The notes below the pieces were generated by a model that had not been told where the DNA came from, searched no databases, and saw nothing but the letters and a program-made list of their open reading frames with translations. From NCBI RefSeq assembly GCF_034190915.1, contig NW_026947506.1, forward strand, positions 16,801,501 through 16,865,500: DNA of 64,000 bases, in the 5' to 3' direction. Shown in pieces: positions 62,290 to 64,000 of this stretch (its first letter is position 1; each line of letters opens with the position of its first letter). Origin of the DNA: Cavia porcellus. Taxonomy: Eukaryota > Chordata > Mammalia > Rodentia > Caviidae. The translations under genes and the position numbers were made by a program.

Positions 62290-62750
62290 TTTTTAACCCC
62301 ATAACTGATAAGTCAACTGCCTGCAACCTCCAATTATTAAAGGAGTGGATGTAATTACTGTGACCTCATTTGGGCCCTCCAAACATGGTTGAGCGACTCT
62401 TCTTTCCAGAATTTAACTAAGGCCTTGTCATCGGATTTGAACACATGAAAAGGAGAATGTAAAAAAGAGGGTGTCACAGCAGCACAGTTTGCTGATGGTC
62501 CTTTAAAGTTTTAAGCAAGGCTTTTATTTGCTGTCACAAGTCTAAAGTTCTAATCTCCTGTAGTCTTGAAGCACTGGCATCAGTGATAAAGGCTCCCCAA
62601 ATCTAATCTCAAAGCAGTGAACCATGCCTGTACGGGGTACACTGTGATGATAGGAGTGCAATAGAAATCATTATACCTAATTAGTTCCACAATCTTGGCA
62701 GTTTCCCAAGTGTTCTTTAGAGTTCAGTTTTGTCTCTGCACCTGGACTAA
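62290..62750 (-). pseudogene. ERV pol remnant (integrase C-terminus), arm B
   Basis: The reverse complement at 62,380-62,480 shows the LVKFWKEESL-type core of gammaretroviral integrase. It aligns with 2,390-2,640 in arm A (shared block 'cagcaaactgtgctgctgtg'). Stops and frameshifts are present. More diverged pol may continue to about 63,250, but the match fades. Confidence 0.7.
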
Positions 62751-63345
62751 ACTCTGAGGTTTATAGGTCATAATTAGCTTCTAGAAAAGCCCTAATGTCT
62801 TTGAAAGTCCTTGGATTACTTGACCCTCAAAACAGGGTTTCCTTTCTGAACTCACTATTACGGGAAGCCATACTGGGCTATAATCAAGTCTATCATGGAT
62901 CCAACCACTTTTCTAGAGGTTTCTAGTGGGAATTCCTCCACTCAACCCAAGTACGTACAGACCAAATTTAGTAGGTATCTTTTGTTTCCATTCATGGGTT
63001 TTAGTTCAGTAAAGTCAGCGTCAATATCTTCAAAAGGCAAAGTCTGTTGCATTCATATACCTGGTTGCTGTAGAGGCGTGGCAGTCATGATGTTGTAGAC
63101 ACAATTTGTAGAAGAGCAGACACCAAAGGCACACAATCCTAACGTCTTTGCACAAGGAAATAACAACCAAGGAAATGCGATATGGCTATCTTTCTCAAAT
63201 GGGTACAGCTAGGTAGGTCTTGTGTTACTTAAAGGCCCAGAGATTTATGCAATAAAGACATTTTGTCCTGGAAAAATTCTTGCCATTCATCCTTCTCAGT
63301 TACCTCCATTGTTGTTGGCCACTTAATATCCTCCTTTGCTTTAGT

Positions 63346-63377
63346 TCTTTTTCTTTCTTTCTTTCTTTTTTTCTTTT

Positions 63378-63420
<43 letters not shown>

Positions 63421-63452
63421 CTTTCTTTCTTTCCTTCTGTCCTTCATTCTTT
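63346..63452 (+). repeat. (TTTC)n microsatellite
   Basis: A TTTC-rich tract. The lysine/glutamate-rich minus-strand frame across it is an artefact. Confidence 0.95.
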
Positions 63453-63689
63453 CATTTGAAATCCATTATATTGAAATATAAAAATAAAAATTAAATAGAA
63501 AACCACAACATAAATTTTCATGTTTAAATATCAGGGGTATCAGTAGTACATGAAATGTGCATTGTCATCTCCAAACCATTCAGCCAGAACAAGACATCTA
63601 CCTCCCATTGTTGAAAAATACCAGTAAAAAATCTTTCCTTTCACAGAACTAGGTGAAATCAGTAGTATTGCATACACATATGCTTTTAC

Positions 63690-64000
63690 TTTCAGCTTGC
63701 TATGCTAATGAAACAATATGATACTTGCATGTGCCTGTCTTATTTATTTCACTAACAAGTATGTTGTTGGGTGCATCCAATTACCTATAAATGTTTATAT
63801 TTATCATTTTTATGACTGAGTAGTATTCCATTGCAAAAAAAATACCACATCTGTTTTATCCAGCACTCAGTAAATAGGCATGTAGTTTGGATCCAGTATT
63901 TGGCTATTACAAATTGTGCTGCTATAAACATGGTTGCACATATATCACAGTGGTAAGATGTTTTTCATTCTTTTGAGAAGATACCAAGAAGGGAATAGCT
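63690..64000 (-). mobile_element. L1 3' end, minus strand, cut by window edge
   Basis: The sequence 'tgactgagtagtattccatt' and 'ttacaaattgtgctgctata' is the reverse of the conserved end of L1 ORF2 (compare 28,180-28,300). The element continues beyond the window. Its 3'UTR may reach down to about 63,470. Confidence 0.85.

Overview
This is mammalian nuclear DNA, almost certainly from a rodent. It carries 7SL-type B1 SINEs, tRNA-Ala-type ID SINEs, L1 elements with tandem 5'UTR monomers, several endogenous retrovirus (ERV) relics and a rodent-style TDPOZ/SPOP-like retrogene. The B1 and ID copies do not look like mouse or rat consensus, so a non-murine rodent is my guess; the species is not resolved. 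Only one intact protein-coding gene is convincing: a single-exon MATH-BTB gene of 368 codons at 49,888-50,994 (minus strand).

The window is built from copies of one duplicated unit (duplicon), in the order ERV pol-env, about 7.5 kb of flank, TDPOZ gene. Arm A (about 2,200-13,385, plus strand) and arm B (about 50,880-62,750, minus strand) are inverted copies of each other. Arm B ends in the intact TDPOZ gene. Arm A ends in a 144-bp frameshifted stump of it. Copy C (about 18,590-22,400, minus) holds only the flank, copy E (about 60-1,540, plus) is another partial unit in direct orientation before arm A, and copy D (about 45,230-46,060) is a scrambled fragment. The same microsatellites sit at matching positions in A, B and C.

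Between A and C lies a nuclear copy of mitochondrial DNA (NUMT, about 13,690-18,366). On the minus strand it runs tRNA-Leu, ND1, tRNA-Ile/Gln/Met, ND2, the W-A-N-OL-C-Y tRNA cluster, COX1, tRNA-Ser/Asp and the start of COX2. COX1 is internally deleted and scrambled, and ND2 is split by a 425-bp solo LTR flanked by an ATTA duplication.

The centre (22.5-44.8 kb) is mostly L1 in both orientations. It includes one L1 inserted into another with an 8-bp target-site duplication, an L1 with about 170-bp promoter monomers, and L1s with internal deletions. Betaretrovirus-like pieces (an LTR, a lysine-type primer site, gag) lie at 36.1-37.3 kb, and two related gag nucleocapsid relics at 27.4 and 47.6 kb. 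The right edge enters another minus-strand L1. No operons, CRISPR arrays or functional RNA genes are present. The interest lies in how this TDPOZ-bearing duplication was built and broken.
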